A stretch of 64,000 nucleotides of DNA, taken from CAVVSQ01 sp963848825. GTDB taxonomy: Bacteria > Planctomycetota > Planctomycetia > Gemmatales > Gemmataceae. Location: assembly GCA_963848825.1 (NCBI GenBank), contig CAWKFA010000002.1, positions 558,001 to 622,000 of the forward strand, given 5' to 3'. A model generated the notes under the pieces. That model saw only the letters and a list, made by a program, of their open reading frames with translations. It made no database searches and was not told the origin of the DNA. The translations under genes and the position numbers were made by a program. The first letter of the stretch is position 1; every line of letters begins with the position of its first letter. Below are positions 8,747 through 18,294 of this stretch, in pieces.

Positions 8747-10805
8747 TTAAAGAGGCAAGGATGATGAAAGAAGATGAAGAATACCACCTTCATCACACGC
8801 CCCGCGCCTGATTAGCTGCATTGTTGGGTACCACGGGCTGTCAGCGCGGTCCGTGAGCCAGCGCCAGTCCGCCACGTGAGGCAAGAGGGTCCGGACGGGA
8901 ACGCCGAGCGCCCCGGCCAGGTGCGGCACGGCGGTGTCCACGGTTATCACCAGGTCCATGTTCATCAGGGCGGCGGCCAGGTCCTCAAAGGATTGCAGAT
9001 CAAAGCGGCTGCCCAGGTCGGTGATCGGGAAAGTTGCTTCCGCAAGCTGCCGGGTGGCCGGGCCCACTTGCAGGCTGATGAGGCGAACACCGTCGCGCCA
9101 CGCCAGGGGCTCGAAATAAGCCAGCGGCAAAGACCGTTTATCGTGTCGATGATCCTGGCTGCCTTGCCAGACGATGCCGATGTTGGACACGTCCGCCGCG
9201 GGCGGGAGCATCCGGGCTATTTCTTCGCCCCAGTAAGCGACGAGCGCCGGGTCCGCCGCGAGGTAAGGAACAGCCGCCGGGATCGTGGCCAGCGTTGTCC
9301 CAAACATCCCCGGCAAGCTCAAAAGAGGAAGGTGCACATCGAAAGGGGGCAGCGGCGTGCCCGCTGGAATAACGCCATCGATGGCAAGCGAGCGGGCCAG
9401 AATTTTAGCGGTCGCCGGCTGGCACTCGAACAGGACACGCGCGCCACGCTGCCGCAGCAGGGGTAAATAACGCACGAACTGGAACGTATCGCCGAGACCC
9501 TGCTCGGCATAAACCAGGATCGTCTTGCCCTCGAGCGGCCCGCCATCCCAGCGTGGCTGGGTGAAGGCACGCGGTTGCTTGCCCAGTTTGGCCCAGCGCA
9601 ACTCATAGTCGGGCCAGCCGCCCGCGAAATCGCCGCGCATCAGGCGCAACAGCGAACGGTTCCAGCGCGACATGAGATGGTTTTCATCCAGGCGCAGCGC
9701 CTCCTCGAAACAAGCGTCGGCCTGATCGAACCGGCCCAGCTCGACCAGGGCACTTCCCAGGTTGTAGCGGGCGGCGACGTTCCCGAGATCGACGGCCAGC
9801 GCTTGCTCGAAGCACTCCACCGCGCGCCGGTACTGTCCCGACTGGAAGAGAGCAAAGCCCAGACTATTGCGCAGTTTCATGTCGCCTGCAGCAAAACCCA
9901 GTGCCAGCTCGAACGAGGTGACCGCCTCGGCAAACTGTTCTTGCCCCAGGAGCGTGATGGCCAGGTTTTTGTGGGCATTGCCATGATTGGGATTGAGCCG
10001 CACCGCCTCGCGAAAACACGCGGCGGCCGCGCCCTGTTCCCCGCGCGGCCAGGGTGTTGCCGAGATTGAAATGCGTATCGGCAAGATCGGGATTCAGTTG
10101 CAAGGCCGCGCGATAACAAGCCGCCGCCTCGTCGGACCGCCCCAGTCCCATGAGCGCCAGGCCAAGGTTGTTATGCGCGTGGGCGTGACGGGGCTCGAGC
10201 CGCAGGGCTTCCTGATAGGCAACGACCGCCTCCGCGAGCCGCCCTTGCAGGAAAAGAACATTGGCCAGGTTATAATGCGCGTCGGCCAACAGCGGGCTAA
10301 CGCGGAGCGCTTGCCGAAAGCACTCCTCTGCCTCGGCATGTTGACCCTGCGCCAAGAGGACGAGGCCCAGGTTGCCAGGAGCGAACGCATGGCCCGGATC
10401 ATGCTGCAGCGCCTGCCGAAAATACCCGCCCGCCTCATCAAGGCGTCCCTCTTCTTTGAGGAGGCTGCCCAGGTTGTTATGGGCATTGGCGTCGCGCTGG
10501 TTCGCCAGCAACGCCCGCCGAAAACAAGCGCCGGCCTCCTCCCGCCGCCCCTGCATGTAAAGGGCGATCCCCAGGTTGTTAAGCGCATCGCCATGGTCAG
10601 GATCGAGCCGAACCGCCTCCTGATAACACACCAGCGCTTCCTGCCAGCGGCCCGCGGCCTGCAAAACTTCTCCAAGCCTGGCATGAGCTGCACCATGGGC
10701 TGGATCGACCTGGAGGGCCCGCCGGTAAAGGTCGTCGGCCTGAACCAGGTCGCCACCCAGATGCGCTTGCCGGGCTGAATTGAACAAATCGCCGGCTGAA
10801 ATCAT
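8747..10805 (-). CDS. TPR-GT9-like glycosyltransferase (paralogue E), one frameshift
   Basis: The start is ATG at 10805 (MISAGDLFNSARQAHLGGDL), aligned with the starts of C and D. About twelve TPRs follow, then the GT9-like domain with GKTILVYAEQGLGDTFQFVRY and VITVDTAVPHLAGALGVPV. The frame shifts near 10048: one frame reads FNLGNTLAARG, the next EQGAAAACFREAVRLNPNH, and removing one base in the GCGCGGGG run joins them. The last 25 residues (after WYPTMQL) differ from the DWxxVFExI helix of the paralogues, so the C-terminus may carry a further indel or have diverged. It is the first gene of the five-member array and lies just downstream of the WD40 gene on the same strand. Confidence 0.82.
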
Positions 10806-10883
10806 CGCCGCCTTCCCCCCGAGGCAAAGTGAAAAGACATAAAACACCTAGCGCCGCAACGCCTCCCTGCTCCGCACTCACGG

Positions 10884-13106
10884 TCAACAGCGCTCCCGGC
10901 GCCCCTCGGCCAGCTCCTGTAGTAACTGCCGCGCTGGTGGGGTGCCCATGCGTTCGAGAGCTTCCACGGCGCGATAGAAACGTAAGCGGTCGCCCTGCAG
11001 TATTTTGCTGCTAAGTCTGCCGCGCATTTCCTCGAGGCGGATCTTCGACTCCAGTGATACTTTGCCCGCCAGGGCCCGCTCGAGCGCGGGCAGGATTTGT
11101 TCGCCGATCTTGTTGAGGTCGGCCTTCGCTTGCTCGCGTGTTTTGTACTGCTCATGATCGAGCTGGCCGATAAGCTCCTCGACCTGTTTCATGTCGGCAA
11201 GCCGCGCGGGTTTGAGCTTGTCCTTCAGAAAGGGGACAGTTTTTTCGGCGCCGCGGCCAGCGCGCAGATGGCTTGGAAGGCTTTAGGCCCATCACTGCCG
11301 GCCAGCGCTTGCCAGCTTTCTTCGGGAGTTCCAGCGATGGCCAGAGGAGCGGGTGCTTTAAGTTTCTCCAGGTCCCAGATCAGGGCGGTGGTGTCGGTTG
11401 CTCCCGAGGCGAGCCTCTTATTGTCACCGGCAAAGGCGATTGCGTTAGTCCTGCTTGATGGTCCTTTAAAAGATGCCATGTCAGCGCCGGTCACCAAATC
11501 CCACACATGCAGGATGCGGTCCCTACCGGCTAGCGCCAGCATCTTGCCATTCGGGGAAATGGCAACCGATGGGCTGCAGGGCGCACGCCCGCTTCTCCGT
11601 TGGGGAGAAATGGCGGGAGCACCACCGCCAAGATTGCCCTGGATCGGGTTGACTGGCGATTGGTCGGGGGCGTGTACCGAAGGTGGCCCGGGCGTCGCCA
11701 CTGGCCAGTTCGAATAGAATCACGCCGCCTCCGCTCGCATCGACGGCCAGGCAACGACAGTCGGGCGTGAAGGCGGCACTTTTCACGGTTTCTTCATTGG
11801 GTAATACTAATGAGCTCAGGCACTTACCCGTAGCCGTCTCCCAGATAGACAGGGCCTTACCATCAATCGTCCAGGCGAGCATCTTGGCGTCGGCCGAGAA
11901 AAAGGCCGACGGCAATACGGCTCCCTTGCCGTCCTTGAGTTCCTCGGCTGGCAAAGTCAAGGTTTGCAGGGGCTTGCCGGTCGCAACTTCGAAAAGCTCC
12001 ACCTTGGCCGTTGAGGTCATTTTCGCGCGCGGCGTTACTCCGTACGCGATGGCCACCAACTTGTTTCCTGGCGCGAAAAATATGTCTCCGGAGGCATAGG
12101 GCGTGGTCGAAACTGTGCCCAGGGTTTTGCCCGTGACCGCATCCTTAAAGCTCAGCAGTCGTCGTCCGTTGGGGTTACCGGGTTCCGTATAAAAGATCAA
12201 ACCATCGGGGCTGGCATATGTACCACCACGGGCGTTGGCATCCGCGATTAGGCCCAGGTCCTTACCGTTCTGGGCGTCCCAACGGCGCGTCACCGAATCG
12301 CGGGACTGGGTAATGACCTGCTTGCCATCCGCGCTGAAGAGCACGGAATTGAGCGGCGCGGCATGGCCGGCGGGCCCGATTGCCGCGCCGCTGGCGACGT
12401 CGATAAAATGCAGCGCGTTGCTACGGGTCATGAACAGGAGTGTGTTGCCATCAGGCGAATGCTGGAATGAGGACAGATCAGGATCGGTGCGAAGATTGGC
12501 CGGCGCTTTGAATTTGCGTAACTCTTTGCCTTTGGTCCAGTCCCAGATACGCACCAGGCCGTCGTCCCCTACCGACATAAGCTGGTCACCCCGGGGTGAA
12601 AAAGACAGCGACATCAGGTCATCCATATCTTCCGCCTTCAAGGGCGGAAGTTCTCTGCCGGTGGTGAGATCGTGTAACAGAATGCGCGGGCCCAGGTCAT
12701 TGGGGCCTTGCACCTCTGGTGCAAAAAATGTGGCCATGGTCTTGCCGTCCCTGCTCAGGGCTACGGGGAACTCTTGGTTAAAGGAAACGCCATTGCCCTG
12801 CAGAGGGTCCTGAACGGTGTTGCGGACGAGTGGAATGCGGCGCGTCTCCTTGCCGCTGGGAAAATCCCACACCCGGATCGTCAGGTCGCCACAGCCGCCC
12901 ACGGTGACGACACTCTTGCCGTCCGGCAGGAAGGAGGCGAACACAATCGCATCGTCATGCCGCCAGCGCAAGGTACCCAGGCGCACCGTTGCCCCGGTCG
13001 GCAACGGGTAATCGGCATCGGTTTCCACGGCAGCGGTTTGGCCCACCGTGTTTAGAAAACCGAGAAGTAATAGCAGCCAAACGAAGAAAGCGCGTTGGGA
13101 GGGCAT
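10884..13106 (-). CDS. Secreted WD40-repeat protein with HEAT-like C-terminal tail (frameshifted)
   Basis: The start is ATG at 13106, followed by a signal peptide (FFVWLLLLLGFLNTVGQ). A seven- to eight-bladed WD40 propeller follows (units such as VRIWDWTKGKELRKF and VTRRWDAQNGKDLG). The frame changes near 11670 and near 11235. In the second case restoring one A to an A6 run gives PKKTVPFLKDKLKPAR, which rejoins the tail (VEELIGQLDHEQYKTREQA). This tail, with LPALERALAGK and AVEALERMGTP, is a small HEAT-like domain common at the end of Gemmata-type WD40 proteins. Near 10905 a further G insertion would change the end, and a TAG at 10848-10850 may be the true stop. It is probably a periplasmic scaffold; no enzymatic role is visible. 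Confidence 0.75.
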
Positions 13107-13263
13107 GGTGAGAACTCCGGGAACTGTAGCTGGCGAGAAGATAAATCGTAAACGGGAGAGAGTTGAAATGCAAAGCAAGGTTTGGAGATTTCCGAAAGGG
13201 AAGGCGCCGTAGGGCGAACAATGAGTGGAACACGGCAATCGGTACGCTCGGCGCGGTGGCTAG

Positions 13264-13425
13264 GGCGCCCCGATGGGGCTTAAGTGTTTGTTCGTATCGT
13301 CATCCCCAAGGTTTCACCTTGGGCTATCATAAGCCGCCCCGTTGGGGCTGTTAGATGTCGGAATGAGCCCGGCCTGGGCGTATTGCACCTTGGGCTAACG
13401 TGGGCCGACACGTTGGGGCTACACG
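13264..13425. repeat. REP-like hairpin pair related to the IS200 element ends
   Basis: The order is a GCCCCGATGGGGC hairpin, a CCCAAGGtttcaCCTTGGG hairpin, CTATCATAAG, then GCCCCGTTGGGGC at 13336-13348, followed by a degenerate second copy (CCTTGGGCTAACGTGGGC, CACGTTGGGGCT). This matches the right end of the IS200-type element near 39780-39854, where CCCAGG/CCTGGG is followed by CTATCATAGAC and GCCCCGTTGGGGC. Confidence 0.75.
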
Positions 13426-13519
13426 TCGGTATCAAAGGAATTGGGGTAGCCAGGCAACCCAGCTTGGCTGTGATGCCTGGCTTGCCGGTTTCTTCCATTT
13501 GGCGGTCGCGGTAAATTGC

Positions 13520-13567
13520 GTAGGATAGGTTTCCAACCTGGCCGGACAGGTTGGAAACCTATCCTAC
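13520..13567. repeat. 48-base perfect palindrome
   Basis: Two perfect 21-base arms begin GTAGGATAGG and contain TTTCCAACCTG, separated by GCCGGA. It sits 131 bases before neuA. It looks like a solitary repetitive palindrome rather than a terminator, since no T-run follows. Confidence 0.85.
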
Positions 13568-13698
13568 GTGGCGTGGGCCTCAACTCACCTCGCTCGTCCG
13601 CCTGCAAACCGAAAACTGAAAACCATCTTGTCCGCCGCGCAGGTGCTCTGTTATATTCGCCGCTCTCTTCATTTTTCGGCCAGGGAGATTTAGCGCAC

Positions 13699-14426
13699 AT
13701 GGATGTCGTCGCCTTGGTGACCGCACGTGGTGGCTCCAAAGGAGTCCCGGGAAAGAACATCGCACCGGTGGCGGGTAAGCCGCTCATTGCCTGGACGATC
13801 GAAGCCGCGCTTTCGGCGCGGTGCTTGAGCCGCACCCTTGTTTCCACCGACGATGCTGGCATCGCGGCGGTGGCCCGTGCTTGCGGGGCGGAAGTGCCGT
13901 TCGTCCGGCCGGCGGACCTGGCCGGCGACCGTTCGTCGCATATCTCCGTGGTGCTGCATGCGCTCGACTGGCTGGAGGGGCAGGCGCGCTGCCTGACTAC
14001 CTTGTCCTTCTGCAGCCCACTTCCCCCCTGCGCAGCGCGGAGGATATCGACGGGGCCATTGCCTTGGCCCAGGACAGGGATGCCGACGGCGTCGTCGGCG
14101 TTTGCAAGGCGCACGACCATCCCCTGCTCGTGAAAAAACTCACGCCCGAAGGCTGTTTGGCGAATTATGCGCAGAGCGACCTGCCGTATCTGCGTCGCCA
14201 GGACCTGCCGGAGGCCTACGCGCTGAATGGAGCGGTCTACGTCACCAGGCCAAGCGTGTTGCGGACACGGCAAACCTTCCTGCCACCCCGCACCTATCCC
14301 TTCGTGATGCCGGCGGAGCGCTCGCTGGAAATTGACGATCTTTGGGACCTGCACCTGGTGCGCCTGGTCATGCAGGATGCCATGGCGACGCGCGGGGCCC
14401 AGCTCAAACGATACAAGGTAGCATGA
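13699..14426 (+). CDS. neuA: Acylneuraminate cytidylyltransferase (CMP-nonulosonate synthetase)
   Basis: It activates a sialic-type sugar with CTP. The N-terminus VALVTARGGSKGVPGKNI is the nucleotide-binding signature of this family, and VLLQPTSPLRSAEDID is the second conserved block. The start is ATG at 13699. One frameshift at about 13980 separates them: adding a G to the GGGG run gives WLEGAGALPDYLVLLQPTSP. The total of about 242 residues is normal for the family. The stop overlaps the neuC start (ATGA), so neuA and neuC are translationally coupled. It is the first gene of a nonulosonic acid operon; neuB (synthase) is not in the window. The product could be CMP-Neu5Ac or CMP-legionaminate; the sequence does not decide. 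Confidence 0.9.
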
Positions 14427-15606
14427 GAAAAATAACCGTCGTCACCGTGGCCCGCTCCGATTATGGGATCTTGCTGCCCGTCTTGCGCGCCATCGCCGCG
14501 GACCCCGAGTTGCACCTGCGCCTGGCCGTGTCCGGCATGCACCTGTCACCCGAATTTGGCTTGACCTATCAGGCGATCGAGGCGGATGGCTTCACGATCG
14601 ACGACCGGGTGGAAATGTTGTTGTCGTCCGATACGCCGGAGGGGATTGCCAAGTCGATGGGGCTTGGCACCCTCGGCTTTGCGCAGGCCTATGCCCGCCA
14701 GCGGCCCGACATCTTGCTGACCATTGGCGATCGCGTCGAGATGCATGCCGCCGTGGTCGCCGCCCTGCCCTTCACGATACCCGTCGCGCACATTCATGGC
14801 GGCGAGGTGTCGCAGGGCGCCATCGACGATGCCATGCGCCATTCCATCACGAAAATGAGCCATCTCCACTTCGTGGCGACGGCGCACTGCGCCCGCCGCG
14901 TCGTGCAAATGGGGGAAGAACCGTGGCGCGTCACCGTCTCGGCGCGCCGGCGCTCGACAATCTACGGCAACTGCCGCTGTTAAGGGCGGACGAGCTGGAA
15001 AAGCGTTTTTCGATAAGCTTGACGCCGCCGCCCCTGGTGGTCACCTTTCACCCGGTGACGCTCGAATTCACCAAAACAGCCTGGTATGTTGGCGAACTGC
15101 TGACGGCGCTGGCCGAGGTCAACCTGCCCATCGTTTTCACCAAGCCGAACGCGGATACCAATGGCCGTATTGCTCTGCAAATGATGGAGCAATTCGTGGC
15201 CGGCCGGCCGAACACCTACCTGGTCGACAACCTGGGGACGCAAGCGTACTTCAGCCTGATGAACATCGCGGCGGCGATGGTGGGCAACTCCTCGAGCGGC
15301 TTGATCGAGGCGCCCTCCTTCAAGTTGCCCGTGGTGAACGTGGGCAAGCGCCAGGAGGGTCGCTGCCGGGCGGCCAACGTGATCGATGTTGGCTACGAGT
15401 CCGCGGCCATCGTGCAGGGCATTCGCCAGGCGCTCACTGCCGATTTTCGGGCGAGCCTGCGTCACCTGGTAAATCCCTTCGGCACCGGCGACGCGGCGGC
15501 CAGCATCGTTTCGCGTCTAAAAACGGTGTCGCTGGACGATGACCTGATTCGTAAACGGTTTCACGAGATCGAGGTCGAACCGCAAGGCCGGCGCCTGAGC
15601 GCCTGA
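14423..15606 (+). CDS. neuC: UDP-N-acetylglucosamine 2-epimerase (hydrolysing), NeuC type
   Basis: It converts UDP-GlcNAc, or a diacetamido derivative in the legionaminate branch, to the free 2-epimer. Conserved blocks are VTVARSDYGILLPVL at the N-terminus, TIGDRVEM, HIHGGEVSQGAIDDAMRHSI, VTFHPVT and MVGNSSSGLIEAPSF. The frame shifts near 14943; restoring a G after GTCTCG gives VTVSGAPALDNL, the expected family motif. The full length is about 394 residues, typical for NeuC. ATG at 14423 overlaps the neuA stop. It is followed after 19 bases by neuD. Confidence 0.9.
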
Positions 15607-15625
15607 GGACTGGCGAGAGAAGCTT

Positions 15626-16273
15626 ATGACTTTATTTGCGCTTCTTGGCGGGGGCGGGCATGCACGCGTGCTCCTTGATTGCCTTCTGGAAACGCCTTCG
15701 GTCGAGCCCTGGGGCATTCTGGACTCTGACCGGAAAGCGTGGGGCAGCGAGGTCTTCGGCGTGCGCGTGGCGGGCGGCGATAATTGGTTGCCTAAATTGC
15801 GGAGCCTGCGCGTGACGCACTTTGTGATCGGCCTGGGCTCGACCGGCAACAATTCCCCGAGGGAGCGCCTCTATCGGCAGGCGATGGCCGAGCAGTTATC
15901 GGCGCTGACGGTGCGTCATGCCTCGGCGTTATGCTCAGCGCGGGCGTTTTTTGGCGCCGGGGCCCAGGTGCTGGCCGGCGTGGTCGTCAATGCGGGCGCG
16001 ACCATTGGCGACAATGTGATCCTTAACACCGGCAGCATCGTCGAGCACGATTGCCGGATTGGCGATCACGTTCATATCGCGACGGGTGCGCGGTTGTCCG
16101 GCGACGTGAAGGTGGGGCGGGGCGCTCACATTGGTGCCGGCGCCACCATCCGCCAGGGCATCACGATTGGCGCGCAGGCCATTGTCGGCGCGGGTGCCGT
16201 GGTGGTGGACGACGTGGAAGACAACGCAGTGGTGGTCGGCGTGCCGGCCCGCAAAATTCGCATGGCCGCTTAA
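15626..16273 (+). CDS. neuD: NeuD/PglD-family sugar O/N-acetyltransferase
   Basis: It is intact at 215 residues. The N-terminal Rossmann-like part has LLGGGGHARVLLD. From residue 100 onward there is a left-handed beta-helix of hexapeptide repeats (IGDNVILNTGSIVEHDCRIG, IGAGATIRQGITIGAQAIVG). The C-terminus VVGVPARKIR is typical of the family. It uses acetyl-CoA to acetylate a nonulosonic acid or its amino-sugar precursor. The genomic position after neuA and neuC supports this assignment over a generic serine acetyltransferase. Confidence 0.88.
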   Translation: MTLFALLGGGGHARVLLDCLLETPSVEPWGILDSDRKAWGSEVFGVRVAGGDNWLPKLRSLRVTHFVIGLGSTGNNSPRERLYRQAMAEQLSALTVRHASALCSARAFFGAGAQVLAGVVVNAGATIGDNVILNTGSIVEHDCRIGDHVHIATGARLSGDVKVGRGAHIGAGATIRQGITIGAQAIVGAGAVVVDDVEDNAVVVGVPARKIRMAA

Positions 16274-16290
16274 TCAAGGGAGAGATCTGG

Positions 16291-17140
16291 ATGATTCGCA
16301 TTATTCCCAAGCTGGACATCAAGGGCCCCAACCTGGTGAAAGGGATTCACCTGGAAGGGCTGCGCGTCCTGGGCAAGCCGGAAGCCTTTGCCCGCTTTTA
16401 TTACGAAAGCGGCGCGGACGAGCTGCTCTACATGGATGCGGTCGCCAGCCTTTATGGGCGCAACAGCCTCCTGGAGATCGTCGCGCGGACGGCCGGCGAA
16501 GTGCTGGTGCCCCTGTGCGTGGGGGGCGGCCTGCGCAGCGTGGAAGACATTCGCACGGTCCTTGCGTGCCGGCGCGGACAAGGTCGCTCTCAACACCGCG
16601 GCCCTGGCCCGGCCGGAATTCATTCGCGAGGCATCCCGCGCCTTCGGCTCCTCCACCATCGTGGTGTCGATTGAAGCGATTCGCGAGCCCAACGGGGCCT
16701 ATCACTGTTACACGAATTGCGGCCGCGACCAGACGGGCATCGATGCGTTCGAGTGGGCCCTGCGCGCTGCCGAGTTCGGCGCGGGCGAACTGCTGGTGAC
16801 CAGCGTGGATCGGGAGGGCACCGGCAAGGGGTTCGACCTGGACCTGACGCGCCGCATTGCCCAGTCGGTGTCGATCCCGGTAATCGCTTGCGGCGGCGCC
16901 GGCAACATTGAGCATGTTGTCGAGGTCATCGAGAAGGGCAAGGCCGACGCCGTCAGCCTGGCTTCGGTGCTGCATTATCATGCCATCAAGGAGGCCCTTG
17001 CCGAGGAAGGCCGGGCGAGCACCGAGGGCAACACGGAGTTTCTGCGGCGCCGCGTGGGCTTTGGCAAGATCAAGGAAAAGTCGCTGGCGGAACTCAAGCG
17101 CCATCTGCAAGAACATCAAATCGATTGCCGCTGGAATTAG
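16291..17140 (+). CDS. HisF-like cyclase of a surface-sugar cluster (WbuZ type)
   Basis: A beta/alpha-barrel protein of the HisF family, starting at ATG 16291 behind GGGAGAG. Blocks are MIRIIPKLDIKGPNLVKGIH, VPLCVGGGLRSVEDI, DKVALNTAAL and ELLVTSVDREGTGKGFD. The frame shifts near 16566; dropping one T (GTCCTT to GTCCT) gives TVLRAGADKVALNT. Its place at the end of a neu operon, with no his genes near, suggests the HisF paralogues found in O-antigen and nonulosonate clusters. Those act with a HisH-like amidotransferase (absent here) in forming an amidated sugar. True HisF in histidine synthesis cannot be excluded. Its stop overlaps the convergent gene's stop (TTAG). Confidence 0.8.
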
Positions 17141-17598
17141 ATTTTCTCATACTGGCTGCTGAAATGGGCCGCGGCTTCATCGGGGTTCATATTAAAGATG
17201 GCCCGCCCAACCGTGGACCACTGCCCCGCCTGGAAGAAGAAAACTCCCGAGGCGTTTCGTAAATTGCTCACCGCCGCGACTCCTTCCATGTCGCCACCTT
17301 CGATGGCCTCGAACTGGATGGTGACCGCGACCAGCGCGGCGAGCAAGTTGGTATGGCGGTCGCGCACGAACTCCACCGCCTGGCCCCATTGACATTCGAG
17401 CCAGCGCAGGCCGCGCGGCTTGCCGGAAGCGGCGGCTGCCTGGTAGAACTGGGCCTCGAGCCGCTGACGTTGCAACTTGAACATTTCGCGGGCGCGTTCG
17501 ATCTGGACCTGGGAACCAAACGTGCGCAAGCGGCGCAGGCCAAAAATCAGGGCGGCCAGGGCCACAAGCACGGCTAACGGAATCACCCATACAAGCAT
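17137..17598 (-). CDS. Small membrane-anchored protein of unknown function
   Basis: It is 153 residues. One N-terminal transmembrane helix (WVIPLAVLVALAALIFGL) is followed by a basic, helical, Gln/Arg-rich segment (VQIERAREMFKLQRQRLE) that may form a coiled coil. A soluble domain follows with FEAIEGGDMEGV and ASGVFFFQAGQWSTVGRAIFNM. I do not recognise the family. The start is ATG at 17598. It ends convergently with the HisF-like gene, the two stop codons overlapping in TTAG. Confidence 0.7.
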   Translation of the reverse strand: MLVWVIPLAVLVALAALIFGLRRLRTFGSQVQIERAREMFKLQRQRLEAQFYQAAAASGKPRGLRWLECQWGQAVEFVRDRHTNLLAALVAVTIQFEAIEGGDMEGVAAVSNLRNASGVFFFQAGQWSTVGRAIFNMNPDEAAAHFSSQYEKI

Positions 17599-17620
17599 CG
17601 ATCGATCTCTCTATTCATTG

Positions 17621-17722
17621 AGAGCGTTCGAAAAAAAAGGGGTCAGAGCCCTTGAAGCGACAGAGTTTTCAACGCTTTGGCAAGGTATCGAGGGGGTCTG
17701 ACCCCTTTTTTTTCGAACGCTC
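17621..17722. repeat. Palindromic element, GGGGTCAGACCCC family, copy 2
   Basis: 27-base inverted arms (17621-17647 and 17696-17722) begin AGAGCGTTCG, then A8 and GGGGTCAGA. The outer part differs from copies 1 and 3, which start TAGC and continue CGTTGAAAAA; only the GGGGTCAGA core and the A-run are shared. It lies between two divergent genes. Confidence 0.82.
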
Positions 17723-17776
17723 TAAGCACCGTCGCGGCTGCAGACGATTAGCGCTTATGCTAGGGAGGATATTTCC

Positions 17777-18292
17777 ATGTGGCGAGCGGCAAATTTCGCG
17801 GTGGCGGCAGTGGCACTCTTTGCCGGGGTGATCCTGGCGTGGGCGGGCGGCGTCGGCGGCCAGCGCGATCTCTCCGAGACACACCACGTTAACGAGATGC
17901 GCGCTCGCCTGGACGCCTTGCGCGCGAGGTACTCGTCTTGCGCCAGGACGTGGACAACCTGAAAAAGAAGACACCCGCCCCGGCCGTTAGCGAAGAAGAG
18001 ACGATTACCAAGAAAGAAGAAACCCCGAATCGTGGACGAATCACCAAAATCGATCCGACGGACGCGACGCTCGTGGAGGTGGACCTGGGCAAGGACGCGG
18101 GCCTTGAGAAGCACAACACGCTCGAAATATTTCGTCCTGGTCCGCAACGCGATTATGTCGGCACCTTACGGATTTTCGACGTCTATAAGGAGAGCGCCTT
18201 TTGCCGGCTGGTGAGCACCAATCCCGTGCGCGAAATACGTTGTCAAGGTTGGCGACCAGGTTCAGGCCCCCGCGAAGGTGGCGGTGCGTTAG
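17777..18292 (+). CDS. Secreted or anchored coiled-coil protein, unknown function (two frameshifts)
   Basis: The start is ATG at 17777, followed by a hydrophobic segment (NFAVAAVALFAGVILAWAGG). A helical region (NEMRARLDALRA) comes next. The frame then moves near 17925 to VLRQDVDNLKKKTPAP and again near 18232. The final part reads KYVVKVGDQVQAPAKVAVR before TAG at 18290-18292. The middle domain (GRITKIDPTDATLVEVDLGKDAGLEKHNTLEIF) has the alternating Gly pattern of a small beta domain in which a state of being high or low in an index is often described as FlgT-C-like, but the match is weak. It is convergent with the DUF21 gene three bases away. Confidence 0.6.
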
Positions 18293-18294
18293 TG

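Larger units (their letters stand above)
13107..13698. other. 592-base intergenic region between divergent genes, filled with repeats
   Basis: It separates the minus-strand WD40 gene from neuA. It holds REP-like hairpins (13264-13425) and a perfect 21-base-arm palindrome (13520-13567). The ribosome binding site of neuA is probably GGGAG about 12 bases before 13699. I find no further gene; the long minus-strand frame here is antisense to neuA. Confidence 0.6.

Noticed and set aside
13419..14354. Long minus-strand open frame of 311 codons opposite neuA
   Set aside because: It is antisense to neuA, has no recognisable domain and shows the Ala/Arg/Gly bias typical of frames opposite high-GC genes.
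17621..17722. GGGGTCAGACCCC palindromes as transcription terminators
   Set aside because: The arms are separated by 15-48 bases and copies are placed between divergent as well as tandem genes, so a mobile repeat fits better.
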